64,000 bases of DNA from Methylotuvimicrobium sp. KM2 (GTDB lineage Bacteria > Pseudomonadota > Gammaproteobacteria > Methylococcales > Methylomonadaceae): assembly GCF_038051925.1 (NCBI RefSeq), contig NZ_CP150634.1:4100300-4164299 (forward strand), read 5' to 3'. Below, one piece after another: positions 50,257-61,522 of this stretch (position 1 is its first letter; each line of letters begins with the position of its first letter). The translations under genes and the position numbers were made by a program. The notes beneath the pieces are model-generated. The model ran no database searches. It worked only from the letters and a program-made list of their open reading frames with translations, and had not been told where the DNA came from.

Positions 50257-51933
50257 TCATCTTTCACCTTTCACCAAATAATCGACAACAACCTCCCAAA
50301 CCGGCTTTCCCGAAGACGGCTCGCCGACACCGGCCCAACCCGCGACTTTATAAGTTTTATCGGCATCAAGCGGCTTTCCGCCCGGCATTCTAAGGCCGGA
50401 GATACGACGACCGATTTCCGCGTTCGGATCGCAATCAAAACGGAGGCCGCCGACGCGCACCATGTCGCCGCCTTGGCGATAATATGGGTCGCGGTTGAAT
50501 AAATTGTCCGCAACATCTTCGAGAATCGCTTTGATTTCGCGGCCTAATAGAGAACGCTCGTAAGTTTCGGGATAAGTGATTGCAGTATGATTCATCACGT
50601 CTTCCAGCGTAATCGTTTGGCCTGGCAGTAGCGTATTACCCCAACGGAATCCCGGCGACATAGCGATATCGGCATCTCCGACTTCAAGCAAGGCGTCGAG
50701 AATCAATTGATCGAAGGTACCGTGAAAACGGTCGCGCCGATACAAAAGCCGGTCGGCAGTCGCTAATGGATAAGTCAATTGATCGATATAAGGATTTCTA
50801 ACGGTTTTAATCAATCGCTGCATCATAGGATCGGGCGGCAGCAGATTCGAGAATATCGGCAATAAACGGTAATTCAAACCTTTCAGTCGACCTTTACCAA
50901 CATTCAAATCCAACACCGCCAAAAACTTGCCATGGCAGCCTGCATTGCTCACCCAAGTCTTGCCGCCCGAATTCTCGATCAAGATTGGTTTGGGCAAGGC
51001 ATCGTGCGTATGCCCACCTAAAATAATATCCAGCCCACTGACTCTCGATGCCAATTTTAAATCGACATCGAGGCCGTTATGAGACAGCAGTACGATGACA
51101 TCGGCGGATTTATCGGTTTTGATCCGGTCGATAACGCCTTGCAAATTGTATTCTTGAATGCCGAATTGCCAGTCGGGGACGAAGCGCTTGGGATTGGCTA
51201 TCGGCGTATAAGGAAAAGCTTGGCCGATGACGGCAATTCGCGCGTGTCGTAAGGTTTTAATGACATAGGGTTTAAACACAGCCGTGTTATCGTCATCGCT
51301 ATCGAATCGGGCCACATCGGTCAACGCAATATTTTGCGCGGCGAACTCGCCGTTAAACTGTTTGAGATTTTCCAATACACGCTTGCTGCCATAGGTGAAT
51401 TCCCAGTGTCCGGTCATCACGTCGACGCCCAAGAGATTGCACACCGCGACCATATCTCGCCCTTGCGTCCACAATGCCGTCGCCGAACCTTGCCAACTAT
51501 CTCCGCCGTCGAGCAATAAGGTGTTGCCCGGACCGCTTTCTCCCCGAAGCCGCTCGATCAATGTCGCCAAGTGCGCGAAACCGCCCATTTTTCCGTAGAT
51601 TTCGGCCAATTCGATAAAGTGTAAATGCGTGAAGGCATGGGCTTCGGGGCTGCCGAATTTTAGCCGGTAATAATCGAGTAATGCCTGCCCGCCTAAAGGA
51701 GTCGCGCCTCCATGCGTTTCGCCGGCGGCAAGATTATTCGAAGGCTCCCGATAATAAACAGGAAGCAATTGCGCGTGGCAATCGGTAAAATGCAGCAATC
51801 TGACATTGCCGAAGGGCTGTGCCGAATATAGGCCTTCGATGTCGAAATCGCCGAAACGCCTTTGTTTCGAACAATTCGAGGACAATAGTGCTAACGTAAG
51901 CGCTTGTAAAAATTCACGGCGACTTAAATTCAT
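50257..51933 (-). CDS. soxB: SoxB thiosulfohydrolase
   Basis: The 558-residue periplasmic protein belongs to the 5'-nucleotidase/metallophosphatase fold but has the SoxB signatures HFTDCHAQLLPVYYREPS, LLLDGGDSWQGSATALWTQG, GHWEFTYGSKRVLENL (in place of GNHEFD) and GGHTHDALP. SoxB hydrolyses the SoxY-bound sulfane-sulfonate as part of thiosulfate oxidation and uses two Mn ions (family knowledge). The N-terminal MNLSRREFLQALTLALL looks Tat-like with a single RR. No other sox gene is in the window. Confidence 0.93.
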   Translation of the reverse strand: MNLSRREFLQALTLALLSSNCSKQRRFGDFDIEGLYSAQPFGNVRLLHFTDCHAQLLPVYYREPSNNLAAGETHGGATPLGGQALLDYYRLKFGSPEAHAFTHLHFIELAEIYGKMGGFAHLATLIERLRGESGPGNTLLLDGGDSWQGSATALWTQGRDMVAVCNLLGVDVMTGHWEFTYGSKRVLENLKQFNGEFAAQNIALTDVARFDSDDDNTAVFKPYVIKTLRHARIAVIGQAFPYTPIANPKRFVPDWQFGIQEYNLQGVIDRIKTDKSADVIVLLSHNGLDVDLKLASRVSGLDIILGGHTHDALPKPILIENSGGKTWVSNAGCHGKFLAVLDLNVGKGRLKGLNYRLLPIFSNLLPPDPMMQRLIKTVRNPYIDQLTYPLATADRLLYRRDRFHGTFDQLILDALLEVGDADIAMSPGFRWGNTLLPGQTITLEDVMNHTAITYPETYERSLLGREIKAILEDVADNLFNRDPYYRQGGDMVRVGGLRFDCDPNAEIGRRISGLRMPGGKPLDADKTYKVAGWAGVGEPSSGKPVWEVVVDYLVKGER

Positions 51934-51988
51934 CGTTTGGATTTTCTCCGATGGATGGACATACGAAAAATGCTTTTTATATTCAATA

Positions 51989-52125
51989 GTTACAGTGAAA
52001 GCTCGTGAATTTGAACTCTTTATCTAATTTTTCGATATGCAAAACCTCAGCAACGAAAATGCCGCATCCTCCGCCACGCCTCGAACTTTCATTTGCCGGG
52101 GCGATGGACAGGCCTTCATGAATGA
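51989..52125 (+). mobile_element. F-family MITE-like element, copy 3 (internally deleted)
   Basis: ACAGTGAAAGCTCGTGAATTT and CTCTTTATCTAATTTTTCGATAT match F copy 1 at 55020-55070. The end GAACTTTCATTTGCCGGGG, then CGATGGACAGGCCTTCATG, matches its right end at 55203-55241. The internal core and arms are missing. It lies between the soxB and lnt starts, so both promoters must be in or next to it. Confidence 0.65.
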
Positions 52126-52136
52126 TATTGTAAAGA

Positions 52137-53732
52137 ATGAACATGCCGGAAACTGCTTTCAATCACAATTTAAGCGCTTTTTTCAAAGGGTTTTACGGCG
52201 ACTTATTCGCGCCGGCCGCCGGTATTGCAATGGCGCTGGCTTTCGCTCCTTTCGATCATGCCTATCTGGGCTTCGTCGCCTTGGCTTTTATATTTGCGTC
52301 TTGGGAGGTATTAACTCCCGCCCGCGCCGCCTTGCGGGGATTTTTGTTTGGCTTGGGCTTATTCGGCTTCGGCGTTTCATGGGTATTCGTCAGCGTTCGA
52401 GTCTATGGCGGAGCCGATTTGTTGAGCTCCGTAGTGATCACGCTGTTATTTGTATCGGTCTGGTCCCTCTTCCCGGCACTGACCGGATACTTAACCAGCG
52501 CGATCGCTCGTCGTTCAGACCTCGCTATCAATAGCTTAATTCCGCCCTGCATCTGGATTTTAGTGGAATATATCCGAGGCAATTGGTTTCTTAACGGCTT
52601 TCCGTGGCTGCAAATCGCCTACTCGCAACTCGATACCCCCTTTTCGGGCTATATTCCTATTATCGGTGTGTACGGCACCGGTTTTTTGATGGCTCTGAGC
52701 GCCGGCCTCGCGCTGCAATGCCGTCACGGCAAACGGCACATCGTGACGAATCTAACCCTGATTGCCGTGCTTTTCGCGAGCGGCGCCCTATGCAAAAACA
52801 TCTCATGGACCCATTCAATCGGAGAGAATATTCGCGTCAGCTTATTGCAAGGCAATATTCCGCAGGAACAAAAGTGGGCACCGGAAAACCGCGATTCAAC
52901 GTTACGGAAATACCGCGAATTAACGGAAAAACATTGGTATTCCGACATTATCGTCTGGCCGGAAACATCGATTCCGGCTTATTATTCCGAAGTCAAAGAA
53001 AACTTTATCGAACCGCTGGAGCGCAAAGCCGTCGAACATAACAGCAACATCATCGTCAGCCTCCCTATGAAAGGCGATCAACCGCACGTAAAATACAACT
53101 CGGTATTAGTGCTCGGCAAACAGCGAAGTATTTATCATAAAAACCATTTACTGCCTTTCGGCGAATATTTGCCCTTACAACCCTTGTCCGGAAAAATTCT
53201 CGATTTTTTAAACATGCGCCTCGGACACTTCACCCCAGGGGGAGACGATCAAACGTTGCCAATCGCGGCAGGACATCCGTTTGCGGCCTCGATCTGCTAT
53301 GAAGATGCCATTAGCAAAGAAGCACGCACAAAATTGCCGGATGCCGCTTTTTTAGTAAACGTTACCAACGACGCCTGGTTCGGACAATCGATAGAGCCTT
53401 TTCAACACTTGCAAATCGCCAGAATGCGCGCGCTCGAAACGGGCCGTTATCTCTTGAGGGCAACTAATACCGGCGTAACAGCCATTGTTTCACCTATGGG
53501 CGGCATCATTAAACAAGCAATACCTTTCGAAACGGCGGCGATCAGCGGCATAATAAAGCCGATGGGCGGGCTGACGCCCTATGCCAAAACCGGGAACGCT
53601 CCGGCGGTCTCGATACTCGTTGCTCTGTTAATAGCAAGCATGTCGACTCAAATAAAATACAACCGCCGCACTCAAAGTCGTCAGCGGGATCAATACGAAA
53701 GAGGAAGCCATGATGAACCACTGGAGCCGTAA
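52137..53732 (+). CDS. lnt: Apolipoprotein N-acyltransferase
   Basis: The 531-residue inner-membrane protein has several N-terminal membrane helices (about residues 20-215) and a C-terminal nitrilase domain. The catalytic Glu is in VWPETSIPAYY, the Lys in IYHKNHLLPFGEYLP and the Cys in ASICYEDAI. It adds the third acyl chain to lipoproteins. Two ATGs lie six bases apart (52137 and 52143). Its 3' end overlaps the HD-GYP gene by 23 bases. Confidence 0.95.
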   Translation: MNMPETAFNHNLSAFFKGFYGDLFAPAAGIAMALAFAPFDHAYLGFVALAFIFASWEVLTPARAALRGFLFGLGLFGFGVSWVFVSVRVYGGADLLSSVVITLLFVSVWSLFPALTGYLTSAIARRSDLAINSLIPPCIWILVEYIRGNWFLNGFPWLQIAYSQLDTPFSGYIPIIGVYGTGFLMALSAGLALQCRHGKRHIVTNLTLIAVLFASGALCKNISWTHSIGENIRVSLLQGNIPQEQKWAPENRDSTLRKYRELTEKHWYSDIIVWPETSIPAYYSEVKENFIEPLERKAVEHNSNIIVSLPMKGDQPHVKYNSVLVLGKQRSIYHKNHLLPFGEYLPLQPLSGKILDFLNMRLGHFTPGGDDQTLPIAAGHPFAASICYEDAISKEARTKLPDAAFLVNVTNDAWFGQSIEPFQHLQIARMRALETGRYLLRATNTGVTAIVSPMGGIIKQAIPFETAAISGIIKPMGGLTPYAKTGNAPAVSILVALLIASMSTQIKYNRRTQSRQRDQYERGSHDEPLEP

Positions 53733-54981
53733 CGAATTCGCCTCATCAATCGACTTATTTAAGATAGATGTCAAGGACTTGCGCGTCGGCATGTATGTCT
53801 CGAAACTCGATCGCCCCTGGCTGGAAACGAATTTTTTGTTTCAAGGCTTTGAACTGAAAAACGAAAACGACATCGAAGCCGTCCAGCAACAATGCGAATA
53901 TGTCTATATCGATGTCACGAAACAATCGAAAGCCCCGCAAATCTATGCCAAAAGCACCGCTTACTCCAAAGACTTTCTGGAAAAACACACGCCGCCCGAA
54001 AAACGCTCGACATTCGCGAAGGAAATCAAGAATGCCGAATATGTTCATCATAAAACGAGCAATTTAGTCAAAAGCTTCATGGAAGAAGTTCGCCTCGGCA
54101 AGACCATCAATGTCGAGCTCGCTAAAAAAGCCGTCGCCGAATGCGTCGAAAGCATCATCAATGCTCCCGATGCGCTGATGTGGATGACGCAATTGAAAAA
54201 ACGAGACGAATATACCGCTCAGCACAGCATGAATGTTTGCATTTACTCAATCGCCTTAGGCAGACATATCAATCTCCCGATAGCCGAATTGCACCATGTC
54301 GGTTTGTGCGGAATGATGCACGACATGGGCAAAATGAAAATACCGCTGGAAATTTTAAATAAGCCCGGAAAATTTACTCCCGAGGAACTGAAAATCATGC
54401 AAGGTCATACGACGCTGGGCTGGAAATTATTGATGGCCTCGCCAGGCATGTATGGCGGCGCCATCGACGTTGCTCATACCCATCATGAAAAGCTGGACGG
54501 CACCGGCTATCCGCGTCAATTAAAAGCCGAACAAATCACACCTTACGCGCGCATCGTCGCCATTGCCGATATGTACGACGCGATCACCAGCGATAGGGTT
54601 TATCAAAACGGCCGCGCGCATCTCGAAGCCATCAGTTTATTGACCAAAAATTCCGGCTCGCATCTCGACTCCTCGCTGACGATTAAATTCATCGAATGCC
54701 TGGGTATTTATCCGCCTGGAAGTGTTGTCGAATTGAACACTGGAGAAGTCGGGATTGTCGTCGAGGTAAACCCGAAAGCCAAGATCCGCCCGAAAATCAT
54801 CTTGTTATTGGATGAAAATAAAAAACCGCGCCAAGAACGCTTGGTCGATCTCTCGAAGTTGGATTTGGATGCTAGCGGTCATACTTATAGCATACGAAAG
54901 ATTGAACGCCCCGACACATATAATGTCGATGTGATCCAATATTACCAAAAGGGAATACTGAATGCGGCAATCGACGCTTGA
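53710..54981 (+). CDS. HD-GYP cyclic di-GMP phosphodiesterase
   Basis: The 423-residue protein has an N-terminal DUF3391-like region (about residues 15-90) and an HD-GYP domain: H204-D205 in MMHDMGK, HHE at 258-260 and GTGYP at 264-268, followed by an AIADMYDAITSDRVY helix. It should hydrolyse c-di-GMP. A C-terminal extension (about 340-423) resembles the tail usual for this subfamily. It overlaps lnt by 23 bases. It has no receiver domain; the signal sensed is unknown. Confidence 0.9.
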   Translation: MMNHWSRNEFASSIDLFKIDVKDLRVGMYVSKLDRPWLETNFLFQGFELKNENDIEAVQQQCEYVYIDVTKQSKAPQIYAKSTAYSKDFLEKHTPPEKRSTFAKEIKNAEYVHHKTSNLVKSFMEEVRLGKTINVELAKKAVAECVESIINAPDALMWMTQLKKRDEYTAQHSMNVCIYSIALGRHINLPIAELHHVGLCGMMHDMGKMKIPLEILNKPGKFTPEELKIMQGHTTLGWKLLMASPGMYGGAIDVAHTHHEKLDGTGYPRQLKAEQITPYARIVAIADMYDAITSDRVYQNGRAHLEAISLLTKNSGSHLDSSLTIKFIECLGIYPPGSVVELNTGEVGIVVEVNPKAKIRPKIILLLDENKKPRQERLVDLSKLDLDASGHTYSIRKIERPDTYNVDVIQYYQKGILNAAIDA

Positions 54982-54988
54982 TCTTGAT

Positions 54989-55247
54989 GCCGGGGCGATG
55001 GCCGGGCCTTCATGAGCGGTACTGTGAAAGTTCGTAGATTTTGGCTCTTTATCTAATTTTTCGATATTCAACACAATGCCGGTTACGGAGAGGGGGCGGT
55101 TGCTCGGCCGACAGGCGTCGGCGGCAGGACAGCCGCCGTCGAGCCTACACGGACGTATTCACGGCGCCCTGTCGGGCGAGTGACCGCGCCCTCCCCACCC
55201 GAGAACTTTCATTTTTGCCGGGGCGATGGCCGGGCTTTCATGAACGT
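54989..55247 (+). mobile_element. F-family MITE-like element, copy 1 (empty-site form)
   Basis: The unit is bounded by direct GCCGGGGCGATGGCCGGGC copies at 54989 and 55217, each followed by TTTCATGA or CTTCATGA. Inside are GAGAGGGGGCGGTTGCTCGG and GCGAGTGACCGCGCCCTC arms around a core with GACAGCCGCCGTCGAGCC and CGGACGTATTCACGGCGCC, which is the shared core in reverse. A single TTCA is present where copy 2 has an A insertion. It lies between the HD-GYP gene and parA and has no gene. Confidence 0.7.
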
Positions 55248-55252
55248 TAAGA

Positions 55253-56032
55253 TCAAGCTTTGCCGGTAATTTCGATATGCAGCGCCCGGAACTCATCGGT
55301 CAGTTTATGATAAGGGGCATAATAAACCAAAGGTTTCGATTCGCTGTGCGATTCCCTAATTTTTACCGACGGTGAAATTTTTGCGTCGAGCACCGGATGG
55401 CCTTCGGTAATCAGATCCTCGACCAATTGCCGAGGCAGATTGGCTTGTTTTTGGTATTGGTTGACAACAATGCCTTCGATTTCAAGCGCTTGATTATGGT
55501 CGACCTTGACTTCCGCCAAGGCTTGCATCAACGTATATAAAGCCTCGCGGGAAAATGCATCGCAGTCGAATGGTATCAAGCACCTATGCGCCGCAATCAA
55601 TGCCGACTGACTGTAAAAATTCAAGATCGGCGGAGTATCCATGTAAACCGCATCGAATCCTTCCAGCTTTTCCAGGGCTTCTTTCAATTTGAAAATCTTG
55701 TACCGGGATTCCAGCCTGGCTTGTAAAGGCTCAAGTTCAGGATGAGAAGGAATCACAAAAAGATTAGGAAAAGGCGTTTCATGAATCACGTCCTCAAGTC
55801 CCGGATTATTACTGCCGAACAATCCGAGACCTAAACAATCCTTGAAAAACTTGGCAATGGTTTTATCCGAATTAGCGACTTTTCCCCCCAGTAGATACTG
55901 AGTCGCATTGCCTTGCATATCCAAATCCACGACTAGCGTTTTTTTGCCTTCGACCGCACTGATTGCCGCCAAATTGCAAGAAATGGTGGACTTGCCGACT
56001 CCGCCTTTCTGGTTGAAAATGACCCTGCGCAT
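55253..56032 (-). CDS. ParA/Soj family ATPase
   Basis: From the ATG at 56032 (GGAG six bases upstream) the protein has 259 residues and begins MRRVIFNQKGGVGKST with the deviant Walker A KGGVGKS at residues 9-15, then VVDLDMQGNAT and VYMDTPPILNF. It is a P-loop positioning ATPase. No parB or parS is seen nearby, so it is probably not the chromosomal partition pair but an orphan or a positioner of another cargo. An ATG at 56044 is less likely. Confidence 0.88.
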   Translation of the reverse strand: MRRVIFNQKGGVGKSTISCNLAAISAVEGKKTLVVDLDMQGNATQYLLGGKVANSDKTIAKFFKDCLGLGLFGSNNPGLEDVIHETPFPNLFVIPSHPELEPLQARLESRYKIFKLKEALEKLEGFDAVYMDTPPILNFYSQSALIAAHRCLIPFDCDAFSREALYTLMQALAEVKVDHNQALEIEGIVVNQYQKQANLPRQLVEDLITEGHPVLDAKISPSVKIRESHSESKPLVYYAPYHKLTDEFRALHIEITGKA

Positions 56033-56091
56033 GCTATGCTCCATAAAATCAAATAGTTAAAGTCGGCATTATAAGGTTTGACAGGATAATA

Positions 56092-56577
56092 TCAACACCG
56101 AACGAAAGTATCGGCTCCGCAGGCCGGACATTTCGGAATCTCGCTGATCGTTTTAAACGAAATTTCCTTATTGCATTGATCGCAAACAAAGGTGCCGGGA
56201 CTGGCGATTTCACCGCTATGATAGGTATTGACTTCGGCAATGGCCCTGAATTTGGCTAATTCGACGCTAGTTTTATCGGCCAAACTCATAAATTCCTCCA
56301 GCGCGAAATTTTCGAGTAAATCGATATCGAATTTCAGCCATTCGGATAAATCGTCATCATCCTCACTTTCATTACGCGAATGCGCCGCATGCACGACATC
56401 GCGCTTGACGTAGTCGGATACTTTATTAATTTCTTCCTGCGTCAAACCACCGAGTTCGCTGGTCTTTTCCTTAGCTTGTTCGAGCGCATGAGCCAAAGAA
56501 TGTATACCGTCGTCCATCACCTCATAAAGGTGTTCCATCAAATTGTTATAGGCTTTAATTAATTTATTGTCACTCAT
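56092..56577 (-). CDS. ybeL: Zinc-ribbon protein of the YbeL/DUF1451 family
   Basis: The 161-residue protein has an N-terminal helical region with HLYEVMDDGIHSLAHALEQAKEKTSELGGLTQEE and a C-terminal zinc ribbon with C-x2-C pairs (CDQCNKE and CPACGADTF). The family is often next to leuS and holA in gammaproteobacteria, as here, where it is divergent from leuS. Its function is unknown to me. Confidence 0.88.
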   Translation of the reverse strand: MSDNKLIKAYNNLMEHLYEVMDDGIHSLAHALEQAKEKTSELGGLTQEEINKVSDYVKRDVVHAAHSRNESEDDDDLSEWLKFDIDLLENFALEEFMSLADKTSVELAKFRAIAEVNTYHSGEIASPGTFVCDQCNKEISFKTISEIPKCPACGADTFVRC

Positions 56578-56641
56578 ACGATGAACTCCTTAAAATGAGG
56601 CTTTAGATTTAAACAAGTGTACTGTATTCTAATATATTTGA

Positions 56642-59110
<2,469 letters not shown>

Positions 59111-59123
59111 AACGAGGTCGCGC

Positions 59124-59615
59124 ATGAGATTGAAAATAGCCCTGCTAATTTTACTGACATTGGCGTTAGGCGCCTGCGGATACCGACTACAAGGAACCGT
59201 CGACCTCCCCGACGATATCAACAAGGTTTATCTGCAGGGAGCTTCGGGCAGTCTGCGCGACCACTTTACTCGGACATTGAGATCATCTCCCGTGCGGATC
59301 GTCGATTCGATCGGCCAAGCCGAGTTGGTGATCAATACGTTGAATGAAAAACTGGATAGGCGCGTTTTGTCGCTAAGCTCCATCGGCAAAGCAAACGAGT
59401 TCGAATTAAATTACAAATTGGAATACGAACTTTTGGATAATCAAGGCGCCGTTCTGGCTCGCAATCAATCGGTCGAAATTATCCGGGAATATTACAACGA
59501 CCAGGAAGCGGTCATTGCTCAAGCCAACGAGGAACAAGTAATTATTAACGAAATGTACAAACAAGCGGTACGATCAATTCTCGACCGCACACGAACCCAA
59601 CTTCACAAATATTAA
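59124..59615 (+). CDS. lptE: LPS-assembly lipoprotein LptE
   Basis: The 163-residue outer-membrane lipoprotein has a signal ending in ALGACGYRLQG (lipobox GAC), then SLRDHFTRTLRSS and an otherwise variable sequence typical for LptE, which plugs the LptD barrel. The leuS-lptE-holA order is conserved. Its stop codon TAA is formed by the first bases of a B-family repeat, so the true original C-terminus may have been altered. Confidence 0.88.
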   Translation: MRLKIALLILLTLALGACGYRLQGTVDLPDDINKVYLQGASGSLRDHFTRTLRSSPVRIVDSIGQAELVINTLNEKLDRRVLSLSSIGKANEFELNYKLEYELLDNQGAVLARNQSVEIIREYYNDQEAVIAQANEEQVIINEMYKQAVRSILDRTRTQLHKY

Positions 59616-59841
59616 GGAATATGCACAAAATAACTTCCATAAGCATTAAGCTTTGTGGCGGTTTAGTGACTCGCTTGACAGGACGCCGTGAATACGTCCT
59701 TAAAGACGGCTATCTGAACGCCAGGGATGGCGTGAATGCAGATTTTGCAGGAGCAAAATCTGCATTCACGCCAACACCTGTCAACCGAGCCACCAAGCCC
59801 CCTTCCAAAATTTGTCGAAATTATTTCATGCTCGTCCCTAA
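59612..59841. mobile_element. B-family MITE-like element, copy 2, between lptE and holA
   Basis: TTAAGGAATATGCACAAAATAAC and GTCGAAATTATTTCATGCTC at the ends, and the inner GGCGGTTTAGTGACTCGC/CGAGCCACCAAGCC arms, match copy 1. The core ACAGGACGCCGTGAATACG is present, and a D palindrome (59729-59772) lies in the loop. The length is 230 bp. It starts inside the lptE stop codon and ends three bases before the holA start. Confidence 0.75.
59729..59772. repeat. D palindrome, 20-bp perfect stem
   Basis: GGCGTGAATGCAGATTTTGC (59729-59748) and its exact inverse (59753-59772) flank an AGGA loop. It would form a very stable hairpin in the lptE-holA message. Shorter copies of the same palindrome lie at 34263-34343 and, decayed, at 25276. 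Confidence 0.85.
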
Positions 59842-59844
59842 GCC

Positions 59845-60870
59845 TTGCGTTTAAAAGCGGAACAACTCGAAGCGGCGCTGAACAAAAATTTGGCGCCGGT
59901 CTATTTGATTGCAGGCGACGAACCGTTGCAATTGGGCGAAGCCGCCGATGCCGTCCGGCGCGCCGCGAGAAAAGCCGGATTCGAAAATCGCGAAGTATTG
60001 ACCGTCGACGCTCATTTTGAATGGGCTTCGCTCGGCGAATCCGCCGATTCATTCAGTATTTTTGCCGATAAAAAAATCATCGATTTACGGCTACCCTCCG
60101 GCAAGCCCGGCGCGGAAGGCTCAAAGGCATTGACCGAATATTGCTCACGCCTGCCCGAGGACACATTGCTGCTCATCACATCCGGCAAGCTCGACAGCGC
60201 TTCGTTAAAATCAAAATGGGCTCAAGCCTTGGATAAGGCCGGCGTCATCATCCAAATATGGCCGCCTTCAGGGCAAGATCTCATCAACTGGCTGCAAAAA
60301 CGAATGGCGACTAAGGGATTATCCGGCGATCGAGAGGGGTTGCGCCTATTGGCCGGTCGGGTCGAGGGCAATTTGCTGGCTGCCGCACAGGAAATCGAAA
60401 AGCTTTTTGTGCTGTACGGCCCCAAACAACTAAGCCGACACGATATCGAGTCGGCCGTCGCGGATAGCTCGCGTTACGATGTCTTTAATCTTTGCGATGT
60501 GATGCTGGCCGGAAAAACCGGACGCATACTGAAAATGTTGCAAGGCTTGAAGTCGGAAGGTACTGCGGAACCGGTTGTGTTATGGGCATTGACCCGGGAC
60601 ATCCGTTTGCTGATATCGGTCAAAACCGCCCGATATGAAGGCTTTTCTAAAGATCAGGCGCTCAGAAACGCTCGAGTCTGGGAAAACCGGAAAGGACTGG
60701 TTCTCGGCGCCGAACAACGCCTTAAATTAGCGCAATTGAATAAAGCCCTGCTGATGAGTACGGAAGCGGACCGGCGAATCAAAGGGGCTTCCAAGGGCAA
60801 TGCTTGGGATACACTAACTCAAATCTGCCTACTGATCGGAGGCGCCGAAGTCATGGCAGAAACAATCTAA
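59845..60870 (+). CDS. holA: DNA polymerase III delta subunit
   Basis: The product (341 residues from TTG at 59845) begins MRLKAEQLEAALNKNLAPVYLIAGDEP, which aligns with the HolA N-terminus. It also has the family's EGNLLAAAQEIEKLFVLYG and SSRYDVFNLCDVMLAGK blocks. Delta opens the beta clamp in the clamp loader. No in-frame ATG exists at the N-terminus, and the start lies three bases after a MITE, so the original start or ribosome site has probably been changed by insertion. Its 3' end overlaps the opposite histidine-kinase gene by 20 bases. Confidence 0.9.
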   Translation: MRLKAEQLEAALNKNLAPVYLIAGDEPLQLGEAADAVRRAARKAGFENREVLTVDAHFEWASLGESADSFSIFADKKIIDLRLPSGKPGAEGSKALTEYCSRLPEDTLLLITSGKLDSASLKSKWAQALDKAGVIIQIWPPSGQDLINWLQKRMATKGLSGDREGLRLLAGRVEGNLLAAAQEIEKLFVLYGPKQLSRHDIESAVADSSRYDVFNLCDVMLAGKTGRILKMLQGLKSEGTAEPVVLWALTRDIRLLISVKTARYEGFSKDQALRNARVWENRKGLVLGAEQRLKLAQLNKALLMSTEADRRIKGASKGNAWDTLTQICLLIGGAEVMAETI

Positions 60871-61522
60871 ACCGAGCCCCCTCAAAACGACTATCGTTAT
60901 CGATTCGCACGATACCGTTTTTCGTTCCATTGCCATGCAACTCGGCAATCGTTGTCGCGAAAAACAATCCAAGGCCGGTATTACCCGGTCCATTCACAAC
61001 CGGATGCGATAAATCCGCTATCAATTCCGCTGGATAACCCTCGCCGTCGTCCTCGACCTGGAAACAAACCGAATCGCCGGATTGATAAGCCGATAACACA
61101 ATGGTTTTGCGGCAATAACGCTGGGCGTTATTAATGATCGAAATCAGTACGGTATTAATTAATCCGCTATCGCAATAACAATACAGGTCGTCGGCACATT
61201 CGACGATCAAGCCTATCCCGCCCAAAGCCAGCACGCCCCTCTGTTGAGCCGCCACATCGTCGAGAATATCTTTGACTTGGTACTCATCGATCACCGGACA
61301 AAACAGCGACGAATCGATTTTGTACAATACCAACAATTGCATCAGACTGCTATTCATGCGGCTTGCTTCAAACTCCAACTGTCGAAATTCGGGAGTCTCT
61401 GCAACACCGTCAAGCTTAGCTAATTGTGCAATTAATTCGCGGGCAGTCGACAAGGAATTTTTGATGTCATGAATCGATGCTGCCAAAATCGTCGAAAAAT
61501 TATTGATAGGGGATATAGACAT
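60851..61522 (-). CDS. Small histidine-kinase-like protein (DHp-like + HATPase)
   Basis: The 223-residue soluble protein has SIHDIKNSLSTARELIAQL (H18 in an HDxKN motif), then an HATPase_c domain with LISIINNAQRY (N box), VEDDGEGYP (G1) and NTGLGLFFATTIAELHG (G2). It has no sensor or membrane segment. The start overlaps the response regulator stop by one base (TAATG arrangement), which points to a partner pair with the gene upstream. The substrate signal is unknown. Confidence 0.8.
   Translation of the reverse strand: MSISPINNFSTILAASIHDIKNSLSTARELIAQLAKLDGVAETPEFRQLEFEASRMNSSLMQLLVLYKIDSSLFCPVIDEYQVKDILDDVAAQQRGVLALGGIGLIVECADDLYCYCDSGLINTVLISIINNAQRYCRKTIVLSAYQSGDSVCFQVEDDGEGYPAELIADLSHPVVNGPGNTGLGLFFATTIAELHGNGTKNGIVRIDNDSRFEGARFRLFLP

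Noticed and set aside
50112-50393. Rightward open frame of about 93 codons before and into soxB
   Set aside because: The second half is antisense to soxB, the start has no ribosome site, and no family is recognised.
50257-51933. Annotation of the soxB gene as a generic 5'-nucleotidase (UshA-type)
   Set aside because: The GHWEFTYG block in place of GNHEFD, the HFTDCHAQLLPVYYREPS start and the length fit SoxB rather than UshA.
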